A stretch of 64,000 nucleotides of DNA from Novosphingobium capsulatum NBRC 12533 (GCF_001598375.1 NZ_BCYV01000003.1:124001-188000), one strand, 5' to 3'. Positions 9,016-22,967 are shown, numbered from the stretch's first letter. Numbers and translations are program-made. The notes: generated by a model from the sequence alone, not told the origin.

Positions 9016-9109
9016 TCCCCTCCTCTTCAGAGGAGGGGTTGGGGGTGGTGCGAAGCCTTGTGCAAGGTGTCCACCACCCCCCGACCCCCTCCTCTAAAGA
9101 GGATGGGGA
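9016..9109. repeat. Palindromic repeat family A, two copies facing each other
   Basis: Copy 1 (9016-9050, plus orientation) and copy 2 (9071-9109, reverse, with two changes in the hairpin) lie between the convergent hydrolase and glgX genes. The conserved flank GCGAAGCCTTG follows copy 1. Confidence 0.92.
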
Positions 9110-9126
9110 GGACAAATTTCTATGAT

Positions 9127-9156
9127 CCGTTCGCCCTGAGCTTGTCGAAGGGCCCC
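9127..9156. repeat. Palindromic repeat family C, single copy
   Basis: The unit CCGTTCGCCCTGAGCTTGTC followed by GAAGGGC recurs, with small changes, at 20538-20609 and 37096-37120. It directly abuts the glgX stop codon. Confidence 0.85.
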
Positions 9157-10938
9157 TCAGCCCAGCGCTACTCCATCGGCCCGGCTCACCCGAAAACCGG
9201 GCCGCGCCTGATCGGGCGCACGCCATGCCACGCCCGGCGTTGCGGGGTCTTCCCATCGCCCGCCGTCCATCGCCGCGCCGTCGAGCGCCAGCCATTGCCC
9301 GTCTTCGGGAAAGCGCGCCATGTCGCCCTGCCTGGCGGCAGAAAGCCGCGCTACGAAATCCTCAAGATCCCGATCGCGCGCCTGCCAGTCGATCCATGAC
9401 AGCGGATTGTCCTGGGAATAGGCATTGTTGTTGCCTTGCTGGCTGCGGCCAAACTCGTCACCGGCGGTCAGCATGATCGTGCCGGTTGATGCAAACAGCG
9501 TGCCCAGCAGCGCGCGCTGGGCCGCCCGCCGCCGCGCCAGCACGGCGGGATCGTCGCTTGGCCCTTCGGCGCCGTTGTTCCACGAATAGTTGTCGTCGTG
9601 CCCGTCGCGGTTGTTTTCGCCGTTGGCCTCGTTGTGTTTGTGGGCAAAGGCCACGCAATCGGCCAGGGTAAAGCCATCGTGCGCCGCCAGGAAATTGACG
9701 CTGCGGCACGGCGCGCTGTCACACGGGCCAAACACATCGGCCGAGCCGGCCAGGCGCGTAGCCAGCTGGCCCAATGTTCCATCGCCGCGCCAGAACCGCC
9801 GCACGTCATCGCGAAAGCGGTCGTTCCATTCCAGCCAGTTGGCCGGAAACTGGCCGAGTTGATAGCCGCCCGGCCCGATGTCCCACGGTTCGGCAATCAG
9901 CACGCGGTCTGCCAGCAGCGGATCGGCGGCGATCTCGGCAAAGATCGGGGCAGCGGCGGCAAAGCCCGGCCCGCGCGCCATGACCGGCGCCAGATCGAAG
10001 CGGAAGCCATCGACCCCGGCATGGGCCACGAAATGGCGCAGCGCATCAATCGTCAACTGGCGGAAGTGAGGCTTCGCGAAATCGAGCGTGTTGCCGCAGC
10101 CGGTATCGTTGATCAGGCTGCCATCCGCAGCATGGCCATAGGCGGCATTGTCCAGCCCGCGCAGGCTGACGATCGGCCCGGCCACGTCGCTTTCGCCGGT
10201 GTGGTTGAACACCAGATCAAGGATCGTGCCGATGCCCGCCGCGCGCAGGGTGGCCACGGTGTCGCGCAGTTCGGCGATCCCGCCCGGGCACAGCCCCGGA
10301 TCGAGCGCCATGAACGCCACCGGGTTATAGCCCCAGGCATTGCGCAGGCCGAGTGGGGGCAGGTGGCGCTCGTCTATCCATGCCACGATCGGCATCAGTT
10401 CCACCGCGTTGATGCCCAGCTTGACGAGGTGCGCCAGCACGGCGGGATGCGCCAGCGCGGCCACCGTGCCGCGCAGATGCGCCGGCACATCGGGGTGCAG
10501 CATGGTAAAGGCGCGCACGTTCAGTTCATAGATCAGCCCGCCCGGCGCAAACAGCGGCGGGGCAGGGGGCACGGTAGGCAGGTCTCCCGTCACGATCGCC
10601 TTTGGCACCAGCGCGGCGGTATCGGCGCCAAAGGTGGAAAGGGCCGGATCATAGACAAAGCGCTGGTCCAGTTCGACGGCATGGGGATCAACCAGCAGCT
10701 TGGCCGGATCTAACCACAGCCCGCGTTCGGGCGCCCATTCCCCATCGGCACGATAGCCATAGCGCGCGCCGGCGTGGTCGCCCGGCAGGGTCAGTGTCCA
10801 ATCGTGGCCATGGCGCACCATGGCGTGGCGCGTTTCCGCGCCGTGCGCATCGAACAGGCACAGCCACACCGCATCGGCCAGCGGCGCGCGTACCTGCCAG
10901 GTGGTGCCACCGGGGCCGGTATGCGCGCCATGGGCCAC
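9157..10938 (-). CDS. glgX: Glycogen debranching enzyme GlgX
   Basis: The enzyme hydrolyses alpha-1,6 branches left on phosphorylase-limit glycogen. The 593-residue protein has an N-terminal CBM48-like domain (about 1-120) and a GH13 barrel. The nucleophile is Asp315 in GFRFDLAPV, the acid/base Glu350 in LIAEPWDIG, and the stabilising Asp421 in AAHDGFTLAD. It is shorter than the usual ~650-700 residues, mainly at the C-terminal beta-domain, but the catalytic core is complete. It starts with GTG two bases after the pgm stop, so it is co-transcribed and probably coupled to pgm. It is the last gene of the glycogen operon. Confidence 0.95.
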   Translation of the reverse strand: MAHGAHTGPGGTTWQVRAPLADAVWLCLFDAHGAETRHAMVRHGHDWTLTLPGDHAGARYGYRADGEWAPERGLWLDPAKLLVDPHAVELDQRFVYDPALSTFGADTAALVPKAIVTGDLPTVPPAPPLFAPGGLIYELNVRAFTMLHPDVPAHLRGTVAALAHPAVLAHLVKLGINAVELMPIVAWIDERHLPPLGLRNAWGYNPVAFMALDPGLCPGGIAELRDTVATLRAAGIGTILDLVFNHTGESDVAGPIVSLRGLDNAAYGHAADGSLINDTGCGNTLDFAKPHFRQLTIDALRHFVAHAGVDGFRFDLAPVMARGPGFAAAAPIFAEIAADPLLADRVLIAEPWDIGPGGYQLGQFPANWLEWNDRFRDDVRRFWRGDGTLGQLATRLAGSADVFGPCDSAPCRSVNFLAAHDGFTLADCVAFAHKHNEANGENNRDGHDDNYSWNNGAEGPSDDPAVLARRRAAQRALLGTLFASTGTIMLTAGDEFGRSQQGNNNAYSQDNPLSWIDWQARDRDLEDFVARLSAARQGDMARFPEDGQWLALDGAAMDGGRWEDPATPGVAWRAPDQARPGFRVSRADGVALG

Positions 10939-10940
10939 GA

Positions 10941-14017
<3,077 letters not shown>

Positions 14018-14070
14018 TCCAGTCTCCCCGGCCAGCTAGCCGGTCTTAAGGCATCTTTGGTCCTGTCCTT

Positions 14071-14164
14071 CGTCACCCCCGGACCTGTTCCGAGGTCCAG
14101 CTTGCGGCCTTTGCCGGAACAAGCGGAAAGAAGCGGGGCCCCGGATCAAGTCCTGGGCGACGAC
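14071..14164. repeat. Palindromic repeat family B, degenerate pair
   Basis: Inward-facing copies of a GTCACCCCGGA-type unit (14071-14098 and 14137-14162) form a long imperfect stem-loop in the glgC-glgA gap. The same family occurs at 24784-24867, 27408-27434 and 29511-29604. It could act as an attenuator or RNA-stability element inside the operon. Confidence 0.8.
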
Positions 14165-14187
14165 AGGTTGTGTTACCGTGGTTGGCG

Positions 14188-15447
14188 CTAAACCAGCTTG
14201 TCGATCATCGCCTTGGTGATGAGGCAGACACCGTTGTCGGTGCGGCGAAACCGCCGCGCGTCCAGTTCGGGATCTTCGCCCACTACCAGCCCTTCGGGAA
14301 TGCGCACGCCCGAATCCAGGATCACCCGGCTGAGCTTGGCACCCCGGCCGATGTTGCAATAGGGCAGGATCACGCCTTCCTCCACGCTGGAGAATGACCC
14401 CATCTTGACGCCAGTGAACAGCAGGCTGCGCTTGGCCAGCGCGCCCGAAACAATGCAATCCTGGCTGATCAGCGATGAAATCGCCATGCCGCGCCGGCCT
14501 TCCTCGTCGTGCACGAACTTGGCCGGGGCAGCGATGATCTGGTCGGTCCAGATCGGCCACTCGCGATCGTACATGTTGAGCTTGGGCACCGTGTCGGTCA
14601 GGTCGAGGTTGGCCTCGAAATAGGCGTCGAGCGTGCCCACGTCGCGCCAGTATTCCTCGATCTCGTCGGCCGCGCGGATGCAGCTGTTGCTGAAGCGGTG
14701 GGCCACCGCCTTGCCGTGCTTGACGATGTAGGGGATGATATCGCCGCCGAAATCGCGGTTCGATCCCGGCGTTGCCGCATCGCGGCGCAACTGGTCGAAC
14801 AGGAACTCGGTTTCGAATACATAGATGCCCATCGATGCCAGGGCATGGTCCGGGTCGCCGGGGATGGTCGGCGGATTGGCCGGCTTTTCGACAAAGCTGG
14901 TGATCACGCTGTCTTCGTCCACGCCCATCACGCCAAAGCCGGTCGCCTCGGCCTTGGGCACCACCAGGCAGCCCACGGTCACATCGGCCCCCGAATTGAC
15001 GTGCTGCTGCAGCATCAATTCGTAGTCCATCTTGTAGATGTGGTCGCCCGCCAGGATCACCATGTGCTTGGGCGCATGGGCCTGGATGATGTCGATGTTC
15101 TGATAGACCGCATCGGCCGTGCCTTCATACCACAACAGCTCGGAAATGCGCTGCGAGGCGGGCAGGATGTCAAAGCTTTCGTTGCGTTCCGGGCGCATGA
15201 AGTTCCACGCGCGGTTCATATGCCGGATCAGCGAGTGCGCCTTGTATTGCGTCGCCACGCCGATGCGGCGAATGCCCGAATTGATCGCGTTCGACAGGGC
15301 AAAGTCGATGATCCGGCTGACCCCGCCGAAATAGACGGCCGGCTTGGCGCGGTTGTCGGTCAGTTCCTTCAACCGGCTGCCGCGTCCGCCAGCCAGGACA
15401 TAGGCCATGGCATCGCGAGCCAGGGGTTGCCCATAGGTTTTGCGCAT
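14188..15447 (-). CDS. glgC: Glucose-1-phosphate adenylyltransferase (ADP-glucose pyrophosphorylase)
   Basis: The enzyme makes ADP-glucose from glucose-1-phosphate and ATP, the committed and normally allosterically controlled step of glycogen synthesis. The 419-residue protein has the nucleotide-binding signature [20 protein letters not shown] (residues 17-36) and the sugar-phosphate segment around SFVEKPA. A left-handed beta-helix follows at the C-terminus. The ATG at 15447 has a perfect AGGAGG five bases upstream and is preferred to a longer frame reaching into glgB. The conserved N-terminal Arg and Lys fit regulation by glycolytic intermediates. Confidence 0.96.
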   Translation of the reverse strand: MRKTYGQPLARDAMAYVLAGGRGSRLKELTDNRAKPAVYFGGVSRIIDFALSNAINSGIRRIGVATQYKAHSLIRHMNRAWNFMRPERNESFDILPASQRISELLWYEGTADAVYQNIDIIQAHAPKHMVILAGDHIYKMDYELMLQQHVNSGADVTVGCLVVPKAEATGFGVMGVDEDSVITSFVEKPANPPTIPGDPDHALASMGIYVFETEFLFDQLRRDAATPGSNRDFGGDIIPYIVKHGKAVAHRFSNSCIRAADEIEEYWRDVGTLDAYFEANLDLTDTVPKLNMYDREWPIWTDQIIAAPAKFVHDEEGRRGMAISSLISQDCIVSGALAKRSLLFTGVKMGSFSSVEEGVILPYCNIGRGAKLSRVILDSGVRIPEGLVVGEDPELDARRFRRTDNGVCLITKAMIDKLV

Positions 15448-15464
15448 CCGTTCCTCCTGGCCGT

Positions 15465-17681
15465 TCATTCGGCCTTGATCTGACATTCAAACATCATCGT
15501 TGAAAGCGGCGGCAGGATGACAAACGCCGCCCCGTCTTCCGCCACGATCTTTCCGGCATTGCCCTGGCCGCTGCCGCCATAGTGCGCCGCGTCAGAGTTG
15601 AGCACTTCGCGCCATTCCCCGTCGTGTGGCAGGGGCAGGCGATAATGGTCGTGCAAGGCGGGCGTCATGTTGCACACCACCACCACTGGGGCATGGCCGG
15701 GCGCGCGGCGCACCCAGGCAAAGACGCTGGCCAGTGCATCGTCCACCACCAGCCATTCGAACCCTTCGCCCTCGCAATCGCGCGCGTGCAGCGCGGGCAG
15801 GGCGGCATAGGCACGGTTCAGATCGCGCACCCAGGCCTGCATGCCGGCGTGGGGAGCATGGTCGAGCATGTCCCAATCGAGCGCGCGCGCCTCGCTCCAT
15901 TCGCGGCGCTGGGCAAATTCCTGGCCCATGAACAACAGCTTCTTGCCGGGATAGCCCCACATCATCCCGTAATAGGCGCGCAGGTTGGCAAACTTGTGCC
16001 AGTCATCGCCGGCCATCTTGCCCAGCATGCTGCCCTTGCCGTGTACCACTTCATCGTGGCTGATCGGCAGCACGAAATTTTCGGTGAAGGCATAGACCAG
16101 CCCGAACGTGATCTCGTTGTGGTGATAGCGGCGATGCACCGGGTCGCGCGCCATATAGCGCAGGGTATCGTTCATGAACCCCATGTTCCACTTGAAGCCG
16201 AAGCCCAGGCTGCTGGGTCGCTCGCCTTCGTCCAGCGCGGGCTGGGTGACGCCGGGCCAACTGGTCGATTCCTCGGCCATGGTCATCACGCCGGGGCAGG
16301 TGCCATAGACCGCCTGGTTCATCGCCCGCAGGAAATCGACCGCTTCCCAGTTCTCGCGCCCGCCCTGGGCATTGGGAATCCATTCGCCGCTCTTGCGCGA
16401 ATAATCGCGGTACAGCATCGAGGCGACCGCATCCACGCGCAGCCCATCGACGTGATAGCGCTCGGCCCAGAACAGCGCGTTGTTGATCAGGAAATCGCGC
16501 ACCTCGCGCCGGCCGAAATTGTAGATCGCGGTGTTCCAATCGGGGTGGAACCCCTGGCGCGGGTCTTCATGTTCATAGAGCGCCGTGCCATCGAACCGCG
16601 ACAGGCCATGCGCGTCGGTGGGAAAATGCGCCGGCACCCAATCGATCAGCACGCCCAGCCCGGCGCGGTGCGCGCCATCGACAAAGCGGGCAAAGCCCAT
16701 CGGCTCGCCAAACCGGGCCGACGGGGCATAGAGCCCGGTGGTCTGATAGCCCCAGCTCGGGTCATAGGGATGCTCTGACACCGGCAGGAACTCGATATGG
16801 GTAAAGCCCATGTCGACGGCATAGGGGATCAACTGGTCAGCCAGTTCGTCCCAGCTGTAGAACTCGCGCCCGTCACCGGGCTTGCGCCACGATCCGGCAT
16901 GGACCTCATAGATCGAGATTGGCTGGCGGCGCGGATCGGCCTTCTCCCAGAACGCGCGGTGTTCAGCATCGCCCCAGGCGTGGGGCGGGGCGTCGAGCGT
17001 GATCGAGGCAGTGTGCGGTCGCAGTTCTGCCGCCAGGGCATAGGGATCGGCCTTGTACGGCTGCACCGTGCCATCACTCGCCACGATGCGATACTTGTAG
17101 GGCCGCCCGCCGCCGATGTCGGGCAGGAACAGTTCCCAGATCCCCGTGTCGCTGCGGCGGCGCATGGGGTGGCGGGCGCCATCCCAATCGTTGAAATCGC
17201 CCACCACGCTCACCAGCCGGGCGTTGGGCGCCCAGACGGCAAAGTGCACGCCGCGTGCGCCTTCGTGATCGATCACGTGGGCGCCCAGCTTGTCGAACAG
17301 GCGGTGGTGGGTGCCCTGGCCGATGAGAAAGTCATCGACCGGGCCCAGCACCGGCCCGAACGAATAAGGGTCGGTCACGTCCCAGCTGTGTTGGCCGGCC
17401 TGGCAGGCATAGCGCACTGGCTGGCGCGGCCCGGCCACTGGACCTTCGAACAGGCCGCGCGGATCGACGCGTTTCAAAACGCCCAGCGACGTGCCGTCAA
17501 GGGCGAACGCTTCTGCCCGTTCCGCTCCGGGCAAAATGGCGCGGGCAAAGGCACCTTGCGGGCCGGGATGCACCCCCAGCAGGGAAAACGGATCGGCATG
17601 GGTGCCGTCAAGCAGCGCCGTGATTGCCTCGGCCGGGGGGTGCAGGCTCAGGATGTCACACTCCCCAGATGTCGCGGGCAT
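15465..17681 (-). CDS. glgB: 1,4-alpha-glucan branching enzyme
   Basis: The enzyme introduces alpha-1,6 branches into glycogen. The ~738-residue protein has an N-terminal N1 domain ([13 protein letters not shown]), a CBM48 domain ([20 protein letters not shown]) and a GH13 barrel. The nucleophile is in [18 protein letters not shown] and the acid Glu in [25 protein letters not shown] is also present. The start is uncertain. I chose the ATG at 17681, which overlaps the end of glgP by 26 bases; a later non-ATG start near LSLHPPAEA, preceded by GGGGAG, is possible. Confidence 0.94.
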   Translation of the reverse strand: MPATSGECDILSLHPPAEAITALLDGTHADPFSLLGVHPGPQGAFARAILPGAERAEAFALDGTSLGVLKRVDPRGLFEGPVAGPRQPVRYACQAGQHSWDVTDPYSFGPVLGPVDDFLIGQGTHHRLFDKLGAHVIDHEGARGVHFAVWAPNARLVSVVGDFNDWDGARHPMRRRSDTGIWELFLPDIGGGRPYKYRIVASDGTVQPYKADPYALAAELRPHTASITLDAPPHAWGDAEHRAFWEKADPRRQPISIYEVHAGSWRKPGDGREFYSWDELADQLIPYAVDMGFTHIEFLPVSEHPYDPSWGYQTTGLYAPSARFGEPMGFARFVDGAHRAGLGVLIDWVPAHFPTDAHGLSRFDGTALYEHEDPRQGFHPDWNTAIYNFGRREVRDFLINNALFWAERYHVDGLRVDAVASMLYRDYSRKSGEWIPNAQGGRENWEAVDFLRAMNQAVYGTCPGVMTMAEESTSWPGVTQPALDEGERPSSLGFGFKWNMGFMNDTLRYMARDPVHRRYHHNEITFGLVYAFTENFVLPISHDEVVHGKGSMLGKMAGDDWHKFANLRAYYGMMWGYPGKKLLFMGQEFAQRREWSEARALDWDMLDHAPHAGMQAWVRDLNRAYAALPALHARDCEGEGFEWLVVDDALASVFAWVRRAPGHAPVVVVCNMTPALHDHYRLPLPHDGEWREVLNSDAAHYGGSGQGNAGKIVAEDGAAFVILPPLSTMMFECQIKAE

Positions 17682-20067
17682 ATTCGCCGATCGTGCGATC
17701 CGACGAGAACCAGCCCACGTTGGCAATGTTGCGGATGGCGCTGGCGCGCCACGCCGGCTGGTTGGCCCAGCGTGCGTCAACCCCGCGCTGCGCGGCGTGA
17801 TAGGCATCGAAATCGGCCGCAACCAGGAACCAGTCGCTGTCATAGAGCCCGCCCATCAGCCCGGCATACCGGTGCGGATCGTCGGGCGAGAACACGCCGC
17901 TGGCAATGGCCGAGATCGCCTGCTGCAACTCGCGGCTGCCCTCGATCACGGCGCGCGGGTTATAGCCATCCGCGCGGATCGCCGCCACTTCCTCGGCGGT
18001 CTTGCCGAAGATCACGATGTTGTCATCGCCGACCCGGTCCTTGATCTCGATGTTGGCGCCATCGAGCGTGCCGATCGTCAGCGCGCCGTTAAGCGCGAAC
18101 TTCATGTTGCCGGTGCCCGATGCTTCCATCCCGGCCGTGGAAATCTGTTCCGACAGATCGGCGGCAGGGATGATGCGTTCGGCCAGGGTCACGTTGTAGT
18201 TGGGCACGAACACCACCTTGAGCAGGCCCCCGACCGAGGGATCGGAGTTGACGCGGCGGGCAATGTCGTTGGCCAGTTTGATGACCAGCTTGGCGTTGTG
18301 ATAGCTCGACGCCGCCTTGCCCCCAAAGATCTTTACGCGCGGGGTCCAGTCGCGTTCCGGGTGGCTGCGAATTTGATCATAGAGCGCCACCGTCTCGATC
18401 AGGTTGAGCAGCTGGCGCTTGTATTCGTGGATGCGCTTGATCTGCACGTCGAACAGCGCATCTGGATCGAGCCGAACGCCGGTCAGCTGCTTGATATGCC
18501 CGGCCAGCGCCACCTTGTTGGCGCGCTTTACCTCGGCAATGCGTTCGCCAAGCTGCGCGTCATCGGCCATCGCGTTGAGATCGGACAGCTTTTCGGCATC
18601 GTCGAGGAACGCATCGCCGATTGCGTCCTTGATCACGCCCACCAGCCGCGGGTTGCACTGCTGCAACCAGCGGCGCGGGGTGACGCCGTTGGTCTTGTTG
18701 TTGATGCGCGTGGGATAAAGGGCGTGAAGATCGGCAAACACCGTGGTCTTCATCAGCTCGGTATGCAGCGCGGCCACGCCGTTGATCGAATGCGCGCCCA
18801 CGAAGGCCAGGTTGGCCATGCGCACGCGCCGCTCGCCGCCCTCGTCGATCAGGCTGATCGCGGCGATCGCGCGGTCGTCCAGTCCGGCCTTGCGCGCCTC
18901 GCGCAGCACGCGGCTGTTGATCGCATAGATGATCTGCATGTGGCGCGGCAGCAGGCGTTCGAACAGCGGCAGCGGCCAGCTTTCCAGCGCTTCGGGCAGC
19001 AGGGTGTGGTTGGTATAGCCCACCGTGCGCTTGGTCACGTCCCAGGCCTCGTTGAACTCAAGCCCGTACATATCGACCAGGATGCGCATCAGTTCAGCCA
19101 CGGCCACGCTGGGGTGCGTGTCGTTGAGCTGGATCGCGGCCTTGTCGGGCAGGGTGCGCACGTCGCCATGGTATTGCGCGTGGCGGCGCACGATGTCCTG
19201 GATGGAGGCGGAGGTGAAGAAGTATTCCTGGCGCAGGCGCAGTTCCTGGCCCGCCGGCGTGCTGTCGGCCGGATAGAGCACGCGCACCAGGGCATCGGCG
19301 CGCACCTGCTCGGCCAGCGCGCCGGCGTGGTCACCGGCGTTGAACGCATCCAGGCGGATGGGATCGAGCGGGTTGGCCGTCCACAGGCGCAGGGTGTTCA
19401 CCCGCTTGCCCTTGTAGCCCACCACCGGCGTATCGACGGCGCTTGCCTCGACCTTTTCATGCGGGCGCCATTCCACGCCATCGCCGTTGTCGATGACCTC
19501 GCCGCCAAAGCCGATCATATAGGCGCTTTCGCGGCGATCGAACTCCCACGGGTTGCCGTGGCTCAGCCAGGTTTCAGGCAGTTCCACCTGCCAGCCATCG
19601 TCGATGCGCTGGCGGAACATGCCGTTCACATAGCGGATGCCATAGCCGTAGGCGGCAATGTCCAGGCTCGCCAGGCTTTCCATGAAGCAGGCCGCCAGGC
19701 GGCCAAGGCCGCCGTTGCCCAGCGCCGCATCGGGCTCCAGCTCTTCCAGCGCGGCCAGGTCGAAGCCATGGCTGGCCAGCGCCTTTTCCATCTCGCGCGT
19801 CAGGCCCAGGTTCGACAGCGCGTCGCGCAGCAGCCGGCCGATGAGGAATTCCAGGCTGAGATAGTAAACCCGCTTGCCGCCCTGGTCATAGGTCTTGCGG
19901 GTGGATTCCATCCAGCGATCGATGATCACGTCGCGCAGCGCCAGGCAGGTGGCGGTGTACCAGTCGTGGGGCTTGGCGGCCCGTTCATCCTTGCCCACGC
20001 GGTGCCGCAGCACATCGATGATGTGGGCGTCGATCTCGGCAACCTTGGACGTGATTTCGAGGCTCAT
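17656..20067 (-). CDS. glgP: Glycogen phosphorylase
   Basis: This PLP enzyme (GT35) releases glucose-1-phosphate from glycogen chain ends. The 803-residue protein has the PLP-lysine region EASGTGNMKFALNGALTIGT. It also has KRIHEYKRQLLN and the N-terminal YYLSLEFLIGRLL motif. The ATG at 20067 has GGAG eight bases upstream, and family homology begins within 20 residues. It is the first gene of the operon glgP-glgB-glgC-glgA-pgm-glgX, and its end overlaps glgB. Putting the degradative enzyme first, with synthesis genes behind it, means the whole cycle is switched as one unit. Confidence 0.96.
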   Translation of the reverse strand: MSLEITSKVAEIDAHIIDVLRHRVGKDERAAKPHDWYTATCLALRDVIIDRWMESTRKTYDQGGKRVYYLSLEFLIGRLLRDALSNLGLTREMEKALASHGFDLAALEELEPDAALGNGGLGRLAACFMESLASLDIAAYGYGIRYVNGMFRQRIDDGWQVELPETWLSHGNPWEFDRRESAYMIGFGGEVIDNGDGVEWRPHEKVEASAVDTPVVGYKGKRVNTLRLWTANPLDPIRLDAFNAGDHAGALAEQVRADALVRVLYPADSTPAGQELRLRQEYFFTSASIQDIVRRHAQYHGDVRTLPDKAAIQLNDTHPSVAVAELMRILVDMYGLEFNEAWDVTKRTVGYTNHTLLPEALESWPLPLFERLLPRHMQIIYAINSRVLREARKAGLDDRAIAAISLIDEGGERRVRMANLAFVGAHSINGVAALHTELMKTTVFADLHALYPTRINNKTNGVTPRRWLQQCNPRLVGVIKDAIGDAFLDDAEKLSDLNAMADDAQLGERIAEVKRANKVALAGHIKQLTGVRLDPDALFDVQIKRIHEYKRQLLNLIETVALYDQIRSHPERDWTPRVKIFGGKAASSYHNAKLVIKLANDIARRVNSDPSVGGLLKVVFVPNYNVTLAERIIPAADLSEQISTAGMEASGTGNMKFALNGALTIGTLDGANIEIKDRVGDDNIVIFGKTAEEVAAIRADGYNPRAVIEGSRELQQAISAIASGVFSPDDPHRYAGLMGGLYDSDWFLVAADFDAYHAAQRGVDARWANQPAWRASAIRNIANVGWFSSDRTIGEYARDIWGV

Positions 20068-20631
20068 GGCTATAGCTCCACCTGCTTGGGCCTTGTCATG
20101 CTGCGCCCTTGCGGGCGCACCATCAACCGGGCCGGTTATCCCGGCCTTCCTGTGGCTCCTGCCCCCGTATCGCGTGGATCGGGTGTCGCCCCCTTGCGAC
20201 ACGCGGCCCCCGGCCAGCGGCTTGTTGCCGCAGCCTGGCATGCACCGGCTGCGACCTCCCGTTGCCAGGGGTAAGCCAGCCTTGCCCCCGCCGACAAGCG
20301 CAGAGTTTTGCCCATCACCAGATTGGTGGAAATCGCGCCGGCCCGCTGGCCTTCGTCATGGCCGCCTGCGGCCCTGGTCTTGCGTATGATCGCCCGGTGC
20401 AAAAGCCCATCCCCCAAGGCCGTGCGCGCTGCCCTTGCGCGTCTGCCCACGGCTGGAACGCTAGGCGCAAATCCTGCATGTGTCTGCCCGTCGCAGGATA
20501 GAATACGATTGCAGGCTGGATGTGCAGCAGCCGGGCTGCGACAGGCTCAGCCTGAACGGTCTGATAGTCCAGAACCCCGTTCGCCCCGAGCCTGTCGAAG
20601 GGCCTTTCGTGAAAGCGCTGGCCCGGCGCGC
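20068..20631. other. Long non-coding leader/intergenic region upstream of glgP
   Basis: No convincing gene lies in these 564 bases between the third TonB receptor and glgP. The region holds repeat family C (20538-20609) and several GC-rich hairpins, such as TGCGCCCGCAAGGGCGCA near 20103-20120 on the minus strand, close to the glgP start. There is no T-run after these stems, so they are not intrinsic terminators. A regulatory leader for the glycogen operon is possible but unproven. Confidence 0.5.
20538..20609. repeat. Palindromic repeat family C, inverted pair
   Basis: GCGACAGGCTCAGCCTGAAC (20538 onward) and CCGTTCGCCCCGAGCCTGTC (20577 onward) are inward-facing copies of the family also seen at 9127 and 37096. 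Together they can fold into a long stem-loop 3' of the receptor gene. Confidence 0.85.
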
Positions 20632-22746
20632 TTACCGCATCCCAATTCGCAGGCCGGCCCACAGCGTGCGCGGCGTGCCGATATCGATCGTGCCGCCCGA
20701 ATTGCGCGTGACGATCGTGGTATCGAACAGGTTTTCGCCGCGCAGCACCAGGCTGGCCCAGCCGGTCAGCGGGACCTGGGCAAAGGCATCGAGCGTGGTG
20801 GCCGCGCGCAGCGGCGCGGTTTGCAGATCGTCTTCATAGGCCAGGCCCACGTGCCGCAGGGTCAGCGCCCCGGTCCAGTGCGGGGCGGGGTGCCAGGCGA
20901 GCGTGCCGCTGGCGGCAATGCGCGGCGTCTGCGCCGGGCGCATGCCATCGAGCGCGGTGCCCGGCGCCTCAACCTTGGCGTCGGTCCATGCCAGGCTGCC
21001 GTTGAATGACACCGTGCCTGCAGTCACCTCGGCGCCCAGTTCCACGCCGCGCGCATGCACGGCCGCCACGTTCTGGCGCTGGCGCACCGTGGTATTGCCG
21101 GTGGACGACAGCGTCACGTTGGCGATCGCATCCTTCACCTTGTTGTCGAACGCGGTGACCGACAGCATCACGCCCTTGGCCGGGGTCAGGTCGATGCCTG
21201 CTTCAAAGCCCAGCAGGCGCTCGTTCCTGAGCGTCGGATTGCGCTGGGTGGTGGTCAGCGACACGCCGCCATTGCCATTGGGGGCGGCCAGCGTGAACGA
21301 ACGATACAGTTCGTTGAGCGTGGGCAGGCGCAGCCCGGTATAGGCCGCGCCGCGCAGCGCCGCCCATGATGCAGCATTGAGCACCGCGCCAGCGCGCCAG
21401 CTGCCCTGCCAGCCGCTGCGCGCGGCAACGGCCGGATCGGCTGCCGATGTGCTGGTCACCGTGCCGGCAGCGTTGCGTTCTTCGTAATGGCCCTGGGTGA
21501 TCGCCCAGCGATCGGCGCGCCCGCCGGCGGTCAGCACCAGCGGCCCCAGCGTCCAGTCGTCCTCGATGAAAAAGCCCACGTCGTCGGTGTGCCCGCCGGC
21601 GCGGCGCCGCGCGGTGACCAGGCCGGTTGCCGCCGACAGCGCATTTTCCTTGGTCTCGCCCTCGGCCCGGCGCCAGTCGGTGCCGAGCTTGAGCACGTGG
21701 CCACCACCGACCGGCGGCCGCAGTTCGAGCTTGCCGCCCAGGCCAGTGGATGGCGTGGCATATTGGTCCAGCGTCTTCTTGAAGCTGGTGGAGCTGACCG
21801 TCACGGCGTGGAAACCGCGCGTCTGGACATAGGCCAGCGCATCGAACTGCCACGCCCCACGGCCCACCAGGCGCAGGCTGGCGTCCTGCCCGCTGATACC
21901 ATTGTCGGCGCCGGCAAAGCGCAGCGTGCGGTTGTCCTCGAATGCAGCGACGCGGGCCTGCAATTCGACGTCCGGCGTCAAGGGCGCCACGGCGCGCACG
22001 CCGGTTGACCAACTGTCATAGCGCGCCCGCACGCTGGCCGGCACGCGCTGGCTTTCCGGCGTGGTCCAGAACCCCTGGCCCCGGTCCCACCGGCCGGTGA
22101 CGACGGCAAAGCCCTGGCCGAGCGTGGGGGCAAGCGCTGCCGAAAGCGACGTCTCACCCCGATCATCGACCATGCCCTGCGCATTGAGCAGGCCCAGGCT
22201 CTGCGCCCCCGCACTGGTCATGTCCACGGTACCGGCCACCGCGCCGGCGCCGAACGCGCCCGAGCCGCCGCCGCGCTGCACGCGCACGCTGGCCAACCGT
22301 TCGGGATCGATCGCGGTCATCGGGATATAGCCAAAGAACGGGTCGGCCATCGGTACGCCATCGAGCAGCACCAGCGTGCGGCTGGTGGCATTGCCACCCA
22401 GCGCGCGCAGCGTGATGCCCTGCGCCGAAGGGTTGGACGCGCGGCTGTCTGACCGGCGAAACTGTTGCACGCCGGCGGCCGAGAGCAGCGCATCATCGAT
22501 TCGCCCCGATGCCGTAGCCTGAAGCTGCGCGGCGGAAATCGTCTGGGTGTCATAGGCCGGAGCCGCCGGGCTTTGCCCCAGGCCTTCACCCGTCACCACG
22601 ATGGTCGCGCCGCCATCACCCGCATCAGGTGCCTCGGCCGCCCAGGCTGCACTCGGCAGGGCCTGCACGAGTGCGGCCGAAACCAGCGCGGCAGGCGCAA
22701 GCGACGCCAACAGAACGGAACGGGATTTTGCAACTCTCACGTGCAC
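20632..22746 (-). CDS. TonB-dependent receptor
   Basis: This outer-membrane receptor has 704 residues. The signal peptide ends near SAAWAAEA, a TonB-box-like ATIVVTGEG follows, and the plug carries TLVLLDGVPMADPFFGYIP and QRGGGSGAFGAGAVAG. The barrel ends RTLWAGLRIGMR, so the last residue is Arg and not the usual aromatic. The start is a GTG at 22746 with GAGAGGA nine bases upstream; a second GTG two codons later is possible. It is smaller than the other receptors and of a different subfamily, closer to siderophore or vitamin types. No transporter genes lie beside it. It is separated from glgP by 564 bases. Confidence 0.9.
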   Translation of the reverse strand: MHVRVAKSRSVLLASLAPAALVSAALVQALPSAAWAAEAPDAGDGGATIVVTGEGLGQSPAAPAYDTQTISAAQLQATASGRIDDALLSAAGVQQFRRSDSRASNPSAQGITLRALGGNATSRTLVLLDGVPMADPFFGYIPMTAIDPERLASVRVQRGGGSGAFGAGAVAGTVDMTSAGAQSLGLLNAQGMVDDRGETSLSAALAPTLGQGFAVVTGRWDRGQGFWTTPESQRVPASVRARYDSWSTGVRAVAPLTPDVELQARVAAFEDNRTLRFAGADNGISGQDASLRLVGRGAWQFDALAYVQTRGFHAVTVSSTSFKKTLDQYATPSTGLGGKLELRPPVGGGHVLKLGTDWRRAEGETKENALSAATGLVTARRRAGGHTDDVGFFIEDDWTLGPLVLTAGGRADRWAITQGHYEERNAAGTVTSTSAADPAVAARSGWQGSWRAGAVLNAASWAALRGAAYTGLRLPTLNELYRSFTLAAPNGNGGVSLTTTQRNPTLRNERLLGFEAGIDLTPAKGVMLSVTAFDNKVKDAIANVTLSSTGNTTVRQRQNVAAVHARGVELGAEVTAGTVSFNGSLAWTDAKVEAPGTALDGMRPAQTPRIAASGTLAWHPAPHWTGALTLRHVGLAYEDDLQTAPLRAATTLDAFAQVPLTGWASLVLRGENLFDTTIVTRNSGGTIDIGTPRTLWAGLRIGMR

Positions 22747-22967
22747 TTGGCTTTATCCTCTCGTGACGGTCCAGGGCCGGTCGCCCTTATGATCGGGCCG
22801 TATGGCGCCGTCATCCGCGTTCGTTATCTTTTTCGGCTTGGGTCTGAACCATGCGGCTTTGCTGCCACATGCCCCCCGGCTCGGCCTCGCCACGATGGTC
22901 GTTTGCCCGCCCGCGCGCCATTGATCCTAGGAACAATACGCGGCTCCTTGCTCGGCAAAACCAGACG

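Noticed and set aside
20068..20631. Cobalamin riboswitch before glgP or beside the TonB receptor
   Set aside because: I could not find the conserved B12-box core or the expected junction; the hairpins are ordinary GC-rich stems.
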